NCBI GenBank assembly: GCA_025357835.1
Contig: JANYLM010000121.1
Span: forward strand, 1 to 48,417
DNA from: Gammaproteobacteria bacterium
GTDB lineage: Bacteria; Pseudomonadota; Gammaproteobacteria; Steroidobacterales; Steroidobacteraceae
Reading direction: 5' to 3'
DNA length: 48,417 nucleotides
Part shown: positions 17,798 to 27,600 of the stretch, in pieces
Layout of the letters: every line of letters starts with the position of its first letter
How positions within the stretch are numbered: the first letter of the stretch is position 1
Position numbers and translations under genes: made by a program
Notes under the pieces: generated by a model
What the model saw: only the letters and a program-made list of their open reading frames with translations
Told to the model about the DNA's origin: nothing
Databases searched by the model: none

Positions 17798-18250
17798 TTA
17801 GGTTTGCGCAGCATGTTTGATCGCCGCACGGATGCGTACGTAAGTGCCGCACCGGCAAATGTTTCCCGCCATGGCCGCATCGATGTCGGAATCTTCGGGA
17901 TGCGCAGTGGAGTTGAGCAAAGCCGTCGCCGACATGATCTGCCCGGACTGGCAGTAGCCGCATTGCACGACCTCGAGGTCCAGCCATGCCTTCTGCACCC
18001 GGGCCCCGACGGCGGAGGCGCCTATGCCTTCGATGGTCGTGACGGCGCGGTCGCCGACCGACCCTATGGGTAAAAGGCAGGAGCGTACCGGTGCGCCATT
18101 CACATGCACGGTACAGGCGCCACATTGCGCTATGCCGCACCCGAACTTAGTGCCGGTAAGTCCCAAGATGTCGCGCAGCACCCAGAGCAAGGGCATGTCG
18201 GGCGGAGCGTCGACCGTTCGAACTTCGCCGTTTATCTGCAGGCTGACCAT
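17798..18250 (-). CDS. iorA: 2Fe-2S subunit of the isoquinoline 1-oxidoreductase-type dehydrogenase
   Basis: Small iron-sulfur subunit, 150 residues from ATG 18250 ([10 protein letters not shown]); an ATG 30 bases upstream is less likely. The plant-ferredoxin-type cluster motif is [16 protein letters not shown], and the second, helical cluster is CGYCQSGQ with CRCGTY. It lacks its own signal, as expected for a partner carried out by the Tat-tagged large subunit. It is the first gene of iorA-iorB-cyt c and ends 22 bases before iorB. Confidence 0.94.
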   Translation of the reverse strand: MVSLQINGEVRTVDAPPDMPLLWVLRDILGLTGTKFGCGIAQCGACTVHVNGAPVRSCLLPIGSVGDRAVTTIEGIGASAVGARVQKAWLDLEVVQCGYCQSGQIMSATALLNSTAHPEDSDIDAAMAGNICRCGTYVRIRAAIKHAAQT

Positions 18251-18311
18251 GGGATACCTCGTGAAGGCAAGGCGTGGCACGGGCTTCGGTGACTACGATG
18301 AGACTATAGAA

Positions 18312-19946
18312 CTACTGAACAAAACCTGCCATTGGGTTATTGATGAATTGCGCTCGGGGGTGTCGGCGGACCCCATCGGTACCCGCCCACTCAGTTTTCG
18401 TGGCGACGCCGATAAGAATCAGCGTGGCTGCCATGCACAGGTAGGCGAACAGATTGCCGACCGCGACGTACACGGTGTGACCACTCTGCATTCTTGGAGC
18501 ACTGACCACGACACCGTCTGCGCCGCGCGGGTCGCGATAGGGGTCGTTGGCGTAGGTTTTCCGCAGCACGCGGCCGTTCGGATCGATGAGCGCGGAAACA
18601 CCGGAATTGACGGCGCGCACCATGCTCACGCGAAGCTCGACCGCGGCGAACACTGCCAGCGCCAAGTGTTCCCAGGGTTCGGTGGCGGCGCCGTACCAAG
18701 AGTCGACGGTCAGATTGACCAGAAGGTTGGGGTGCAGCTGCCCGACGTCGCGCAAATATTCCTGCAAAATGTCTTCGTAGCAAATCACTGGGCCGAGTTT
18801 CCATACTTCACCACCGGGTTGCTGCAAAGTCACCACCCCGGGCCCCTTGCCCGCGGTGAATCGGCCGGTGCCGGCCGGCAAGAGCTTGCGCAGCCACGGA
18901 AAGTAGTCGACGCCGGGAATGTATTCGCCGAATGCCAGCAGCCGCGCCTTGTCGTAGCGCCCCGCTACTCGTCCGTCGCCGTCGAGAAAAACGGCCGAGT
19001 TGAATGCCTCCTCGCGCGCGGGATCATACATGTCGGCACCGATGGCCACGGGCACATCGAACCCGCGGCGAATCATCCCCAAGGACTCAGACGGAAAGTC
19101 GGCGGTGAAATCCCGCGGCAGGGTCGCAGGATAGCTGCCCTCACTCCACACAATCAGTTGCGCGCCAGCTTGTTGAAGGCGAGCGGACTGCGATTGCAGT
19201 GTGGTCAACTGGCGAATGGCCTCGTCACGAGAGAGCTCACCATTCGCCGGGTAGGCAAAATTCGGTTGCACCAGTCCGATCTTCAAGTGCGGCGCCCGGG
19301 CGATGAGGTCATCCGTCTGGCGCATGCGCACCGCGCCGAAGATCAGGGCCGCGGCCAGCAGCGCCGCCGCCGCCAATGCGGGATAGCGGGCGGCGCGGCC
19401 GTCCACAATCAAATCATAGAGCGCGCCGTTGACCAGCATCAGCAGGGCGGTAACGCCCAGCGGGCCGGTGAGTTCGGCGACTTGGATGACCAGCGGGTGC
19501 CAGGCCTGGGAGATCCACTGGCCGCAGGGAAACAACTGCGGCACCAGAAGCTCGCAGCTGACCAAACCTAAGGGTGCGAGCACGGTCATGGGTACACGGC
19601 ACCGCCGGCGAATGCCCCAGACGATGGCGGTAAACAGCAGGAAAATGACGGCGCGCGCCGCACAAAACAACAGTAATACCAGGATTGCAGCCCACCAGGG
19701 GAAGTTCGCGAAGCGCTGCATCACATCGATCAGCCAGTAAAAGCCGCCCGCCGTCTCCACGACTCCGGCCCACCAGCCCAGAAACAGCGCCTGCTTGAGC
19801 TTGGGCGTCCGCTCCACCGCAAGCAGCATCGGGACCGCCGCGACCCAGGCGAACGCGGAGAAATCGAAGGGCGTCACCGCCAGGAACCAGAGGCAGCCGC
19901 TTACCGTAACGAGCCCGAAAGCGCCGTAGAAATTGAGCTTAAGCAT
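18312..19946 (-). CDS. Second apolipoprotein N-acyltransferase-like protein
   Basis: Lnt paralogue of 544 residues from ATG 19946 (MLKLNFYGAFG); an upstream ATG at 20006 would nearly touch leuS. It has about seven N-terminal membrane helices, a nitrilase domain and a final helix (FAYLCMAATLILIGVA). The triad is complete: E269 (WSEGSYP rather than WPE), K333 (YDKARLLAFGEYIP) and C389 (VICYED). It differs a good deal from the lnt in the ybeX operon. It could be a redundant Lnt, a transferase for a lipoprotein subset, or another amide-forming enzyme. It is divergent from leuS with 62 bases between. Confidence 0.88.
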   Translation of the reverse strand: MLKLNFYGAFGLVTVSGCLWFLAVTPFDFSAFAWVAAVPMLLAVERTPKLKQALFLGWWAGVVETAGGFYWLIDVMQRFANFPWWAAILVLLLFCAARAVIFLLFTAIVWGIRRRCRVPMTVLAPLGLVSCELLVPQLFPCGQWISQAWHPLVIQVAELTGPLGVTALLMLVNGALYDLIVDGRAARYPALAAAALLAAALIFGAVRMRQTDDLIARAPHLKIGLVQPNFAYPANGELSRDEAIRQLTTLQSQSARLQQAGAQLIVWSEGSYPATLPRDFTADFPSESLGMIRRGFDVPVAIGADMYDPAREEAFNSAVFLDGDGRVAGRYDKARLLAFGEYIPGVDYFPWLRKLLPAGTGRFTAGKGPGVVTLQQPGGEVWKLGPVICYEDILQEYLRDVGQLHPNLLVNLTVDSWYGAATEPWEHLALAVFAAVELRVSMVRAVNSGVSALIDPNGRVLRKTYANDPYRDPRGADGVVVSAPRMQSGHTVYVAVGNLFAYLCMAATLILIGVATKTEWAGTDGVRRHPRAQFINNPMAGFVQ

Positions 19947-20008
19947 ACTTAATCCGAGGTCAATTGAGTTCACGGCCACGGGGCTGTCGGGTATTCTGAG
20001 ACCCAATC

Positions 20009-22606
20009 ATGCAAGAAAGATACGAACCCGCCGCTGTAGAGGCGGAAGCCCAGCAATTTTGGGATCAGAGACGCTGCTTCGAGGCCAAGGAAGACAGCGG
20101 TCGCGAGAAGTATTATTGCCTGTCCATGTTCCCCTATCCAAGCGGCCGCTTGCACATGGGGCATGTCCGCAACTACACCATCGGCGACGTGCTGGCGCGC
20201 TTCATGCGCATGAACGGCAGAAACGTTCTGCAACCTATGGGGTGGGATGCCTTCGGTTTGCCCGCTGAGAATGCGGCCATGGCGAATGGCGTGCCGCCAG
20301 CGAAGTGGACTTTGGACAATATCGCCTACATGAAAGGCCAGCTCAAGTCCTTAGGGTTCGCCCTAGATTGGAGCCGCGAGCTCGCAACCTGCCTTCCGGA
20401 GTACTACCGCTGGAATCAGTGGTTGTTCCTGCGCATGTTGGAGAAGGGGATTGCCTACCAGAAGACGGGGGTCGTCAATTGGGATCCCGTCGATAAAACC
20501 GTGCTGGCCAATGAGCAGGTGATCGACGGCCGCGGCTGGCGTACCGGCGCGCTGGTCGAAAAACGCGAAATCCCCATGTACTACCTCAAGATCACGGCCT
20601 ATGCCGAGGATTTGCTCGATGCCTTGGGGAATATGCCGGGATGGCCGGAGCGCGTGCGCGCCATGCAGGCCAATTGGATCGGCAAGAGCGTGGGCGTACG
20701 GCTGGGATTTCCCTACGACATCGCAGGCCTAGGGGCCGGTGTATTGCATGCCTTTACCACGCGGGTGGATACGCTCATGGGCGTGACCTTCTGCGCGGTG
20801 GCGGCGGAGCACCCGTTGGCGGCTCATGCGGCACGCAATCATCCCAAACTGGCGGCCTTCATCGAGGAATGTAAGCGCGGACCGGCGATCGAGTCGGAAC
20901 TCGCCACCCAAGAGAAAAAAGGCATGCCCGCCGGTTTGATGGTGCGCCACCCCATCAGCGGCGAGGCTGTGCCTGTTTGGGTGGGCAATTATGTGCTCAT
21001 GAGCTACGGCGACGGCGCGGTCATGGGCGTGCCCGCCCATGATGAGCGAGATTTTGAATTCGCTAAAAAATATCACCTGCCGATCAAACCCGTCATCGAT
21101 TTGCTGGGCCGAGAATATTCCTTGCAGCAATGGGCGCCCTGGTATGCCGAGCATGGCCGCTGCATCAATTCGGGGGCGTACGACGGTTTGGAGTTTCAAA
21201 CAGCCGTCGATTCCATCGCGGCGGACCTGAGCCGCTTGAATTTGGGCGAGAAGCGCACCACGTGGCGGCTGCGCGATTGGGGGATCTCGCGGCAGCGCTA
21301 CTGGGGCTGTCCGATTCCGGTTATTCATTGCGGCACCTGCGGCACCGTGCCCGTGCCCGATGAGCAGCTGCCGGTGGTGTTGCCGGTGGATCTCGTGCCC
21401 GACGGCAGCGGCAATCCGCTGCTCAAGGACGCGGCCTTCCTCGAGGTTCCCTGTCCGCGATGCGGCGCGGCCGCGCGGCGCGAGACCGACACCATGGATA
21501 CCTTCGTGGATTCCTCTTGGTATTTCTTGCGCTTTGCGTGTCCCGACAATCATCGCGCCATGCTGGATTCCCGGGTTCAGTACTGGTTGCCGGTGGACCA
21601 ATACATCGGTGGCATCGAGCACGCGATATTGCACTTGTTGTACTCACGCTTTTGGACCCGGGTGATGAATGAGTTGGGTTCGGTGGCATTCAAAGAGCCT
21701 TTCGCGAATCTGTTTACCCAAGGCATGGTGCTGAACGAAGTGTTTTTCCGCAGGCCGGAATCGGGGCGCGTGGAGTATTTCAACCCGGCCGACGTCGAGG
21801 TCACTCTGGATCAGGGGGCGCAGCGTCGCGTGACGGTACTGCGCTGCGACGGCAAAGAGGTCGAATCGGGCGGCGTGGTCACCATGTCCAAGTCGAAGAA
21901 CAACGGCGTCGACCCGCAGGCGCTGGTGGATGAGTTCGGCGCGGACACTGCGCGTTTGTTCACCATGTTCGCCGCGCCCCCCGAGCAAACCCTGGAGTGG
22001 TCGGACGAAGGCGTGCAAGGCGCCTATCGATTCATCAAACGCCTGTGGAAGGCCGTGCATGATCATGTGACTCAGGGTGCGCCCTCGACACTCGACAAAT
22101 CTGCCCTGACCGACGAACAGCGGGCGATCCGCAGGCAGGCGCATCACACCCTGGCGAAGATCACCGACGATATCGGACGCCGCCGTACCTTCAATACGGC
22201 GATAGCGGCGGCCATGGAGCTGTTGAACGCGCTGGCGAAGTTTTCGCAAAGCTCTCGGCAGGATCGCGCCGTGATGCACGAAGCCTTGGAGATCGCGGTG
22301 CTCGGACTCTCTCCCATCATTCCGCATGTGACTCATGCCCTGTGGCGCGCTTTGGGGCATACAACGGCGCTCATCGATGAGTCTTGGATGCCGGTCGATG
22401 CCGGCGCTTTGCAAACCTCGTCGATCGCCATGGTGGTGCAGGTCAACGGCAAGCTGCGCGGCCATATCACGGTGGCCGTCGGCGCCGATGAGGGCACTGT
22501 GCGCGCGGCAGCGCTCGCAGATTCCCATGTGCAGAAATTTATCGGTGAAGCCGCTATCCGCAAAGTGATCATCGTGCCGGGTAAACTCGTCAACGTCGTG
22601 GTGTAG
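20009..22606 (+). CDS. leuS: Leucyl-tRNA synthetase
   Basis: Class I synthetase that charges tRNA-Leu in the cytoplasm. The HIGH-type motif is PSGRLHMGH near residue 48 and the KMSKS-type motif is TMSKSKNNG near residue 626. The CP1 editing domain lies between them, with the Thr-rich and GVPAHDERD elements. A zinc-type CGTCGT motif and a C-terminal anticodon-binding region are present. The 865-residue length is typical. lptE follows, as in other gammaproteobacteria. Confidence 0.98.
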   Translation: MQERYEPAAVEAEAQQFWDQRRCFEAKEDSGREKYYCLSMFPYPSGRLHMGHVRNYTIGDVLARFMRMNGRNVLQPMGWDAFGLPAENAAMANGVPPAKWTLDNIAYMKGQLKSLGFALDWSRELATCLPEYYRWNQWLFLRMLEKGIAYQKTGVVNWDPVDKTVLANEQVIDGRGWRTGALVEKREIPMYYLKITAYAEDLLDALGNMPGWPERVRAMQANWIGKSVGVRLGFPYDIAGLGAGVLHAFTTRVDTLMGVTFCAVAAEHPLAAHAARNHPKLAAFIEECKRGPAIESELATQEKKGMPAGLMVRHPISGEAVPVWVGNYVLMSYGDGAVMGVPAHDERDFEFAKKYHLPIKPVIDLLGREYSLQQWAPWYAEHGRCINSGAYDGLEFQTAVDSIAADLSRLNLGEKRTTWRLRDWGISRQRYWGCPIPVIHCGTCGTVPVPDEQLPVVLPVDLVPDGSGNPLLKDAAFLEVPCPRCGAAARRETDTMDTFVDSSWYFLRFACPDNHRAMLDSRVQYWLPVDQYIGGIEHAILHLLYSRFWTRVMNELGSVAFKEPFANLFTQGMVLNEVFFRRPESGRVEYFNPADVEVTLDQGAQRRVTVLRCDGKEVESGGVVTMSKSKNNGVDPQALVDEFGADTARLFTMFAAPPEQTLEWSDEGVQGAYRFIKRLWKAVHDHVTQGAPSTLDKSALTDEQRAIRRQAHHTLAKITDDIGRRRTFNTAIAAAMELLNALAKFSQSSRQDRAVMHEALEIAVLGLSPIIPHVTHALWRALGHTTALIDESWMPVDAGALQTSSIAMVVQVNGKLRGHITVAVGADEGTVRAAALADSHVQKFIGEAAIRKVIIVPGKLVNVVV

Positions 22607-22695
22607 TCGCAATGGCCATCGTGAACGATCGTATGCTTCTCGAGAACGGCGCAACGCCCGTCGTGAAAGGTCCCTGGCCTGTCGTGAGCAGCGCT

Positions 22696-23241
22696 ATGTC
22701 TACCATGAAGCGTCGTTGCGGGACCTTGCGTACGATTGCGCAGGGCGGTGCGCGCTTGGTGCCGGCGGCGCTGGCGGCCTTGAGCGTGGCATTTGCGGTA
22801 TCGGCCTGCGGCTTTCGGCTGATGGGCAGCGATCCTCTGCCGGGAGTTCTGGCGCGTCCTTATTTGTCGCTCAAGGACCCCTACACCGATTTCTCGCGTG
22901 AGTTCGAGCATCAGCTCAAGAGTTCGGGAGCCACCCTGCAGAGCTTGCGCGCGAATTCCACGGCGACCATCGAAGTGAGCATGGATCTGGTCGAGCAGCG
23001 AACCCTGTCGGTGTCGGCATTGAATATTCCGACCGAGTACGAACTCACCTATACGGTCACTTTCGCCGTGCTGGGCACCGACAGCGAACTGCTGGCGCCG
23101 CAGACCATCAGTCTGTCGAAGGACTACAGCTTCGAGGAGACCGTGCTCCTGGCCAAGGAGCACGAAGCCGATATCCTGCGCCGGCAAATGGCGCGCGATC
23201 TGGTCTCCATTGCGATGCGCCGGCTCACGAGTTTAAAGTAG
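22696..23241 (+). CDS. lptE: LPS-assembly lipoprotein LptE
   Basis: Outer-membrane lipoprotein that plugs LptD and helps insert lipopolysaccharide. The signal peptide ends in a lipobox (FAVSACGF), and the mature start CGFRLMG is typical of LptE. The C-terminal half keeps the family pattern around YELTYTVTF and LSKDYSF, then EADILRRQM. The open frame goes back to 22612, but that would put some 65 residues before the lipid cysteine; ATG 22696 or 22705 gives a reasonable signal. The start is therefore uncertain. Its position after leuS supports the call. Confidence 0.9.
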   Translation: MSTMKRRCGTLRTIAQGGARLVPAALAALSVAFAVSACGFRLMGSDPLPGVLARPYLSLKDPYTDFSREFEHQLKSSGATLQSLRANSTATIEVSMDLVEQRTLSVSALNIPTEYELTYTVTFAVLGTDSELLAPQTISLSKDYSFEETVLLAKEHEADILRRQMARDLVSIAMRRLTSLK

Positions 23242-23247
23242 CGGTCG

Positions 23248-23727
23248 GTGCTGTTGATCAACGCCATCGATCGACTGAGTCTCGAAATGCTATTGGACCG
23301 CTATGGGTTGGCATTGCGCTTGGTGGCGCCTGGGGAAATCATCCCGGGCTCGTATTGGGGCGAGCGCGAGGCGGGTCTCATCGGCGCCACGATTTTTGCG
23401 CGGCTCGACACCCCCCTGCACTCGGTTTTACATGAGAGCGCGCACTTCATTTGCATGACGCCGGAGCGGCGCTCGGGATTGGACACGGATGCGGGCGGAG
23501 ACGATGCGGAGGAGAGCGCCGTTTGCTATCTGCAAATCATCCTGGCTGAATCGCTGCCCCATGTCGACCGGGAGCGCCTATGCCGCGATATGGATGACTG
23601 GGGTTACAGCTTCAGGCTAGGCAGCGCCGGGAAGTGGTTTGCCGAGGACGCCGAGGATGCCCGCCGCTGGTTGATTCGCCACGGCGTCATAGATGAACGC
23701 GGCCATGCCACGCATGTCTGCCGATAA
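23248..23727 (+). CDS. Hypothetical zincin-like protein (HExxH)
   Basis: A 159-residue protein of unknown function starting at GTG 23248, six bases after lptE. It has an HExxH motif (VLHESAHFICM, about residue 63) and, about 25 residues on, an EESAVCYLQ segment that could give the third zinc ligand as in gluzincins. The C-terminus is charged and ends with a DDWGYSF...WLIRHGVID region. No signal peptide or membrane helix is seen. It sits where holA follows lptE in many relatives. A metallopeptidase-like activity is inferred from the motif only. Confidence 0.75.
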   Translation: MLLINAIDRLSLEMLLDRYGLALRLVAPGEIIPGSYWGEREAGLIGATIFARLDTPLHSVLHESAHFICMTPERRSGLDTDAGGDDAEESAVCYLQIILAESLPHVDRERLCRDMDDWGYSFRLGSAGKWFAEDAEDARRWLIRHGVIDERGHATHVCR

Positions 23728-24598
23728 GCCGGCCGGTTTACCGCGCCGGGCCGCGCTTGCAGGGTTAGTTGCCATAGCGGCGGCCGGCTGTTCACGAGTC
23801 GCATTCATGGCCGCCAATGTGCCCGCCGCCTTCGGCGCCTATAAACGCCACGCCGATATCGCCTACGGTGCCGATCCGCAGCATCGCCTGGACGTGTATG
23901 TACCTGATCGGGAGTCGAAGGAACCACGGCCGCTGGTTGTATTCTGGCATGGCGGCCGTTGGAGCTCCGGTGACAAGGCCGATTATCGATTTGTCGGCGC
24001 GGCCTTGGCGGAACTAGGCTATGCGGCCGTGCTGCCGAATTATCGACACTACCCAGCGGTCAAAATGCCGGGTTTCATGGATGACGCAGCGCGCGCGGCC
24101 TTGTGGGCGGCTGCGCATGCCGGCGAATTCGGTGCGGACGCGAACAGTCTGTTCTTGATGGGCCATTCGGCGGGCGCCCACTTGGCTGCTCTGGTGGCGC
24201 TCGACTCGCGATATTTCGCCGCCGCCAGCGCCGCGCCGCCCATAGCCGGGGTGATCGGCTTGTCCGGACCGTATGATTTCTTGCCGCTGCGCGAAGCGGA
24301 TGTGCAAGATATGTTCGGGCCGCCCCTGAGCTACCCGGACTCGCAGCCCATCAACTTCGTGAGTTCCGCAGCGCCGCCCATGCTGCTGGTGCATGGTTTG
24401 AAGGACGACACGGTTCTGCCGAAGAACTCGATCAATCTAGCGGCTGCAATGCGCGCGCATGGCGTGCCCGTGACGCTGAAGCTGTATCCGAAGCTGGTGC
24501 ATGCCGACACGGTGGCCGCGCTGAGCTTGGCTGCGCGCGGCCGGGCGCCGACGCTCGCGGACATCGCGGCCTTCGTCAGGCTGCCGCGGTCATCTTGA
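23693..24598 (+). CDS. Lipoprotein alpha/beta hydrolase (BD-FAE/HSL-like esterase)
   Basis: Predicted membrane-anchored esterase. After a short n-region, LAGLVAIAAAGC forms a lipobox. The hydrolase core has the oxyanion motif HGGRW (VVFWHGGRWSSGD), nucleophile elbow GHSAGAH, an acid in VHGLKDD and a catalytic His in KLVHADTV. The start at 23693 overlaps the zincin-like gene by 35 bases; ATGs at 23708 and 23717 are equally possible. The overlap suggests co-transcription with lptE and the zincin-like gene. Substrate unknown. Confidence 0.85.
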   Translation: MNAAMPRMSADKPAGLPRRAALAGLVAIAAAGCSRVAFMAANVPAAFGAYKRHADIAYGADPQHRLDVYVPDRESKEPRPLVVFWHGGRWSSGDKADYRFVGAALAELGYAAVLPNYRHYPAVKMPGFMDDAARAALWAAAHAGEFGADANSLFLMGHSAGAHLAALVALDSRYFAAASAAPPIAGVIGLSGPYDFLPLREADVQDMFGPPLSYPDSQPINFVSSAAPPMLLVHGLKDDTVLPKNSINLAAAMRAHGVPVTLKLYPKLVHADTVAALSLAARGRAPTLADIAAFVRLPRSS

Positions 24599-24818
24599 AG
24601 ATACCCTGGGCGTTCATACGCATCGATGCACTTCAATCAACCGCGATCGAAGCGGCTCGGGGAAATAATGGCGGCCCATCCTTGGTTCGTCTTTTCCAAA
24701 CCAGAGGAACCGAAATAACAATTATGCGGACGTTCTCGGCGTGCTCTGATTGATCTCCAATTGATTCTCGCCCCGTTCCGGCAACGGCAAGCGGTGAATT
24801 GCATGACGGGAGCAATAC

Positions 24819-27323
24819 ATGGCGATGTGGTACGGGCGCACAGGCACTTTGTTGGGTAACCGGCGGCGATGCAACGAGCCTGCAAGGGCCGTCTCGTACC
24901 TGCTGGCTGCAGCGGCCATGGTGCCCGGATTTTCCTACGGACAGTCCGCGCCTTCGCCCGAAGGCTCGACCGGCGGCCCTTTGCAGGAAATCGTCGTGAC
25001 CGCGACTCGGCATGAGGAAAGCCTCAGCAAGGTCCCGATTAGCGTCACGGCGCTGAATCAGGAAGCCCTGGACCAGCGTGGCATCAAGGACATCACGGAA
25101 GTCGCACGCTTTACGCCCGGCATCAACGTCGACAGCTCAGGCACGAACAACATTTCGATTCGGGGCATCGCCTCCACCGGTGGCGCCGGCACGACGGGCA
25201 TCTACATCGACGACACGCCGATCCAGATGCGTGCGCTGGCATTCAATCCGGACGAGACGGTCCCCAAGTCATTCGACATCGACCGCGTCGAGGTGCTGCG
25301 CGGTCCGCAGGGCACGCTGTTCGGAGCAGGGTCCGAAGGCGGCACGGTGCGCTATATCACGACCCAGCCCAGCCTGACGAAAAGCAGCGTGTATGCGCGC
25401 AGCGAGGTCTCGTACACCCAGGGCGGTTCGCCGAGCTACGAGGCCGGCATCGCGGCGGGCGGGCCAATCGTCGAGGGGAGCTTCGGCGCACGAGCCACTG
25501 TTTGGTACCGCCACGACGGCGGCTGGATCGACCGTATCGATCCGACCACGGGTGCCCTTGATCAGAAGAACGCGAACTACGACAGCACGGTGCTGGTGCG
25601 GCTCGCCGGAATCTGGGCGGTGTCCGACAAGTGGACCGTGACGCCCAGCGTCTATTACCAGGACCGGTACCGCAACGATGTCGGGAGCTACTGGCCGCTT
25701 TACTCGAATCCCGCCGGCGACCGCTACGTCAGCGCCAACCCCACGCAGCGGCAGCAGCCAGACACCTTTTGGCTACCGGTGCTGAAGATCGAGGGTGACC
25801 TCGGGTCGACCCGATTCGTGTCCAACACCTCCTATTACAAGCGCAACGAAACGAGCGGGTACGACGGGACGCTCTACAACCTCGGATTCTTCCAGACCCA
25901 GGGTAAAGTGCCCGTTATTCCGCTATCGTCATTCCTGCCCGGGGCCTTTCCGCTGCTCGATGGCAACGGCCTGCACCTGCCGCCGGGAGCGGCCAACTAC
26001 CGCTCACCGACGTCGGTCGGTAATGACCAGAAGAACTTCGCTCAAGAATTGCGCATGCAGTCTGCGGATTCCAACGCGCCGTTCACATGGACCACCGGCA
26101 TATTCTTTGGCCTGAATCGCCAGAACTACCTCGAGCAGATCCACGATCCGTTGCTGAACAATTTATTTGTTGCCGCGACCGGCCAGCCGTACACGGCGTT
26201 CACCGTCGACCCGAGTGGCAATCCGGTCGTGTACGACCTGCGGTTTCCGGTCGATTCCTACTTTCTGCAAACTGCTTCGAAGGACAAGCAACTTGCCTGG
26301 TTTGCCGAGGGGGCATACCGCATCACGGACCAGTGGAAGGTGACGGCCGGGGTGCGCTACTCGAAGACCGAGTTTTCGTTCAACACGTTGACGGGCGGCC
26401 CTACGTTATTCCTCCCGCCACAGAGCAATTCCGGTGACAAGAAGGAAAATTCCTTCACGCCGAAGCTGAGCATCGCGGATCAGGTGGACCCGAACAACCT
26501 GTACTACTTCACCTATGCGAAGGGATTCCGCCCAGGCGGCGCCAGCAATCCGGTGCCGTATGCTTCCTGCGCCACAGATTTCAACACTTTTGGAATCAGC
26601 AAGGCCCCTGAGACCTTTGATTCGGATACGGTAGACAGCTTCGAGCTGGGTGCAAAAAACAACTTCGACAACCGAGTCAAGATCTCGAGCAGCATCTACT
26701 ACATCAAGTGGCACAACATCCAGCAGACCGTCGTGCCGCCGATCTGCCAAATCTCGTTCATTACCAACCTCGGACAGGCGGTGGTCAAGGGCGGCGACAT
26801 CCAGGCGGACGTCGCGCTGACTGATCGTCTCACATTGGAATTGACCACAGGATACACGGATGCCCGGTACACGAAGGATTCTCGGCTATCGAGCGCAGAG
26901 ACAACCCCCATCGTTGCCTCGGGGGACGCGATCGTCGGCCAAACGGGTCAACCGGCGGCACCGATCACGGCATCTGCCGGTCTCGAGTACCGGTTCACGG
27001 CTTTCGAGCGAGAGTCCTTCGTCCGTCTGGACGATGAGTATCAAAGCAGGTCGAAATGGAACGGCGCCGGCCAGGACCCCCACAGCCTGCAGTACGACCC
27101 GGCCAACTACACCTTGTCAGCAACTAACTTCGCCTCGCTGCGTGCGGGCACCACCGTCGGCGGCTGGCAGATCGCCGCGTTCGTCGACAATTTGTTCGAT
27201 ACGCGTGTCATTACGAATTACAACTTTACGATCAACTCCGGCGTGCCGAACGTCTCGCGGTTACAGCGCGACTTCACTTTTCGCCCGCGGACCATCGGCG
27301 TGACGCTCACCTATCGCCACTGA
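24819..27323 (+). CDS. TonB-dependent outer-membrane receptor
   Basis: Ligand-gated outer-membrane beta-barrel transporter driven by TonB. A signal peptide (AVSYLLAAAAMVPGFSYG) is followed by a TonB box (LQEIVVTAT), a plug domain with VPISVTALNQEALDQ and IDRVEVLRGPQGTLFGAGS, then the barrel, ending in an aromatic-type C-terminus (VTLTYRH). Length 834 residues. GGGAG lies just before the ATG. Barrels of this type carry siderophores but also sugars and aromatics. A neighbouring catabolic island and an amidohydrolase remnant right after it suggest an organic substrate. Confidence 0.95.
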   Translation: MAMWYGRTGTLLGNRRRCNEPARAVSYLLAAAAMVPGFSYGQSAPSPEGSTGGPLQEIVVTATRHEESLSKVPISVTALNQEALDQRGIKDITEVARFTPGINVDSSGTNNISIRGIASTGGAGTTGIYIDDTPIQMRALAFNPDETVPKSFDIDRVEVLRGPQGTLFGAGSEGGTVRYITTQPSLTKSSVYARSEVSYTQGGSPSYEAGIAAGGPIVEGSFGARATVWYRHDGGWIDRIDPTTGALDQKNANYDSTVLVRLAGIWAVSDKWTVTPSVYYQDRYRNDVGSYWPLYSNPAGDRYVSANPTQRQQPDTFWLPVLKIEGDLGSTRFVSNTSYYKRNETSGYDGTLYNLGFFQTQGKVPVIPLSSFLPGAFPLLDGNGLHLPPGAANYRSPTSVGNDQKNFAQELRMQSADSNAPFTWTTGIFFGLNRQNYLEQIHDPLLNNLFVAATGQPYTAFTVDPSGNPVVYDLRFPVDSYFLQTASKDKQLAWFAEGAYRITDQWKVTAGVRYSKTEFSFNTLTGGPTLFLPPQSNSGDKKENSFTPKLSIADQVDPNNLYYFTYAKGFRPGGASNPVPYASCATDFNTFGISKAPETFDSDTVDSFELGAKNNFDNRVKISSSIYYIKWHNIQQTVVPPICQISFITNLGQAVVKGGDIQADVALTDRLTLELTTGYTDARYTKDSRLSSAETTPIVASGDAIVGQTGQPAAPITASAGLEYRFTAFERESFVRLDDEYQSRSKWNGAGQDPHSLQYDPANYTLSATNFASLRAGTTVGGWQIAAFVDNLFDTRVITNYNFTINSGVPNVSRLQRDFTFRPRTIGVTLTYRH

Positions 27324-27379
27324 CGCGGCACCGTCAACGTTTTCGGAGTGGCCCGCGGTCGCGCTGGGAACGCAGCTCA

Positions 27380-27553
27380 GCCGCCTATGCCGTCCATCGT
27401 GAAAAAGATGAGGACAGTATCACCGTCGGGAAGCTAGCAGATTTTGTGGTTCTTTCCGAAGACCTGACAAAAATTCAACCCGCTCACATTCACGAGGTCA
27501 AAGTGCTGACGACCGTCGTCGGCGGCAAGATCGTTTATCAAGCGCCACAATAG
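27380..27553 (+). pseudogene. C-terminal fragment of a YtcJ-like amidohydrolase
   Basis: A plus-strand frame with no start reads AAYAVHREKDEDSITVGK, then LADFVVLSEDL, then KVLTTVVGGKIVYQAPQ and a TAG at 27551. This is the usual C-terminus of YtcJ/amidohydrolase_3 proteins (GKLADFVVL and the closing VVGGKxVY). Everything upstream, including the metal site, is missing; the TonB receptor ends only about 57 bases before. It looks like the stump left after a deletion that joined a receptor gene to the end of an amidohydrolase gene. Confidence 0.8.
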
Positions 27554-27600
27554 AGGCGGAAGTCCGGCCAGCTCAATGCGTGCGCTCACGGTTGCATCCG

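Noticed and set aside
18024..19571. 515-codon plus-strand frame
   Set aside because: Antisense to iorA and the second lnt; composition is that of a shadow frame in high-GC DNA, with no domain.
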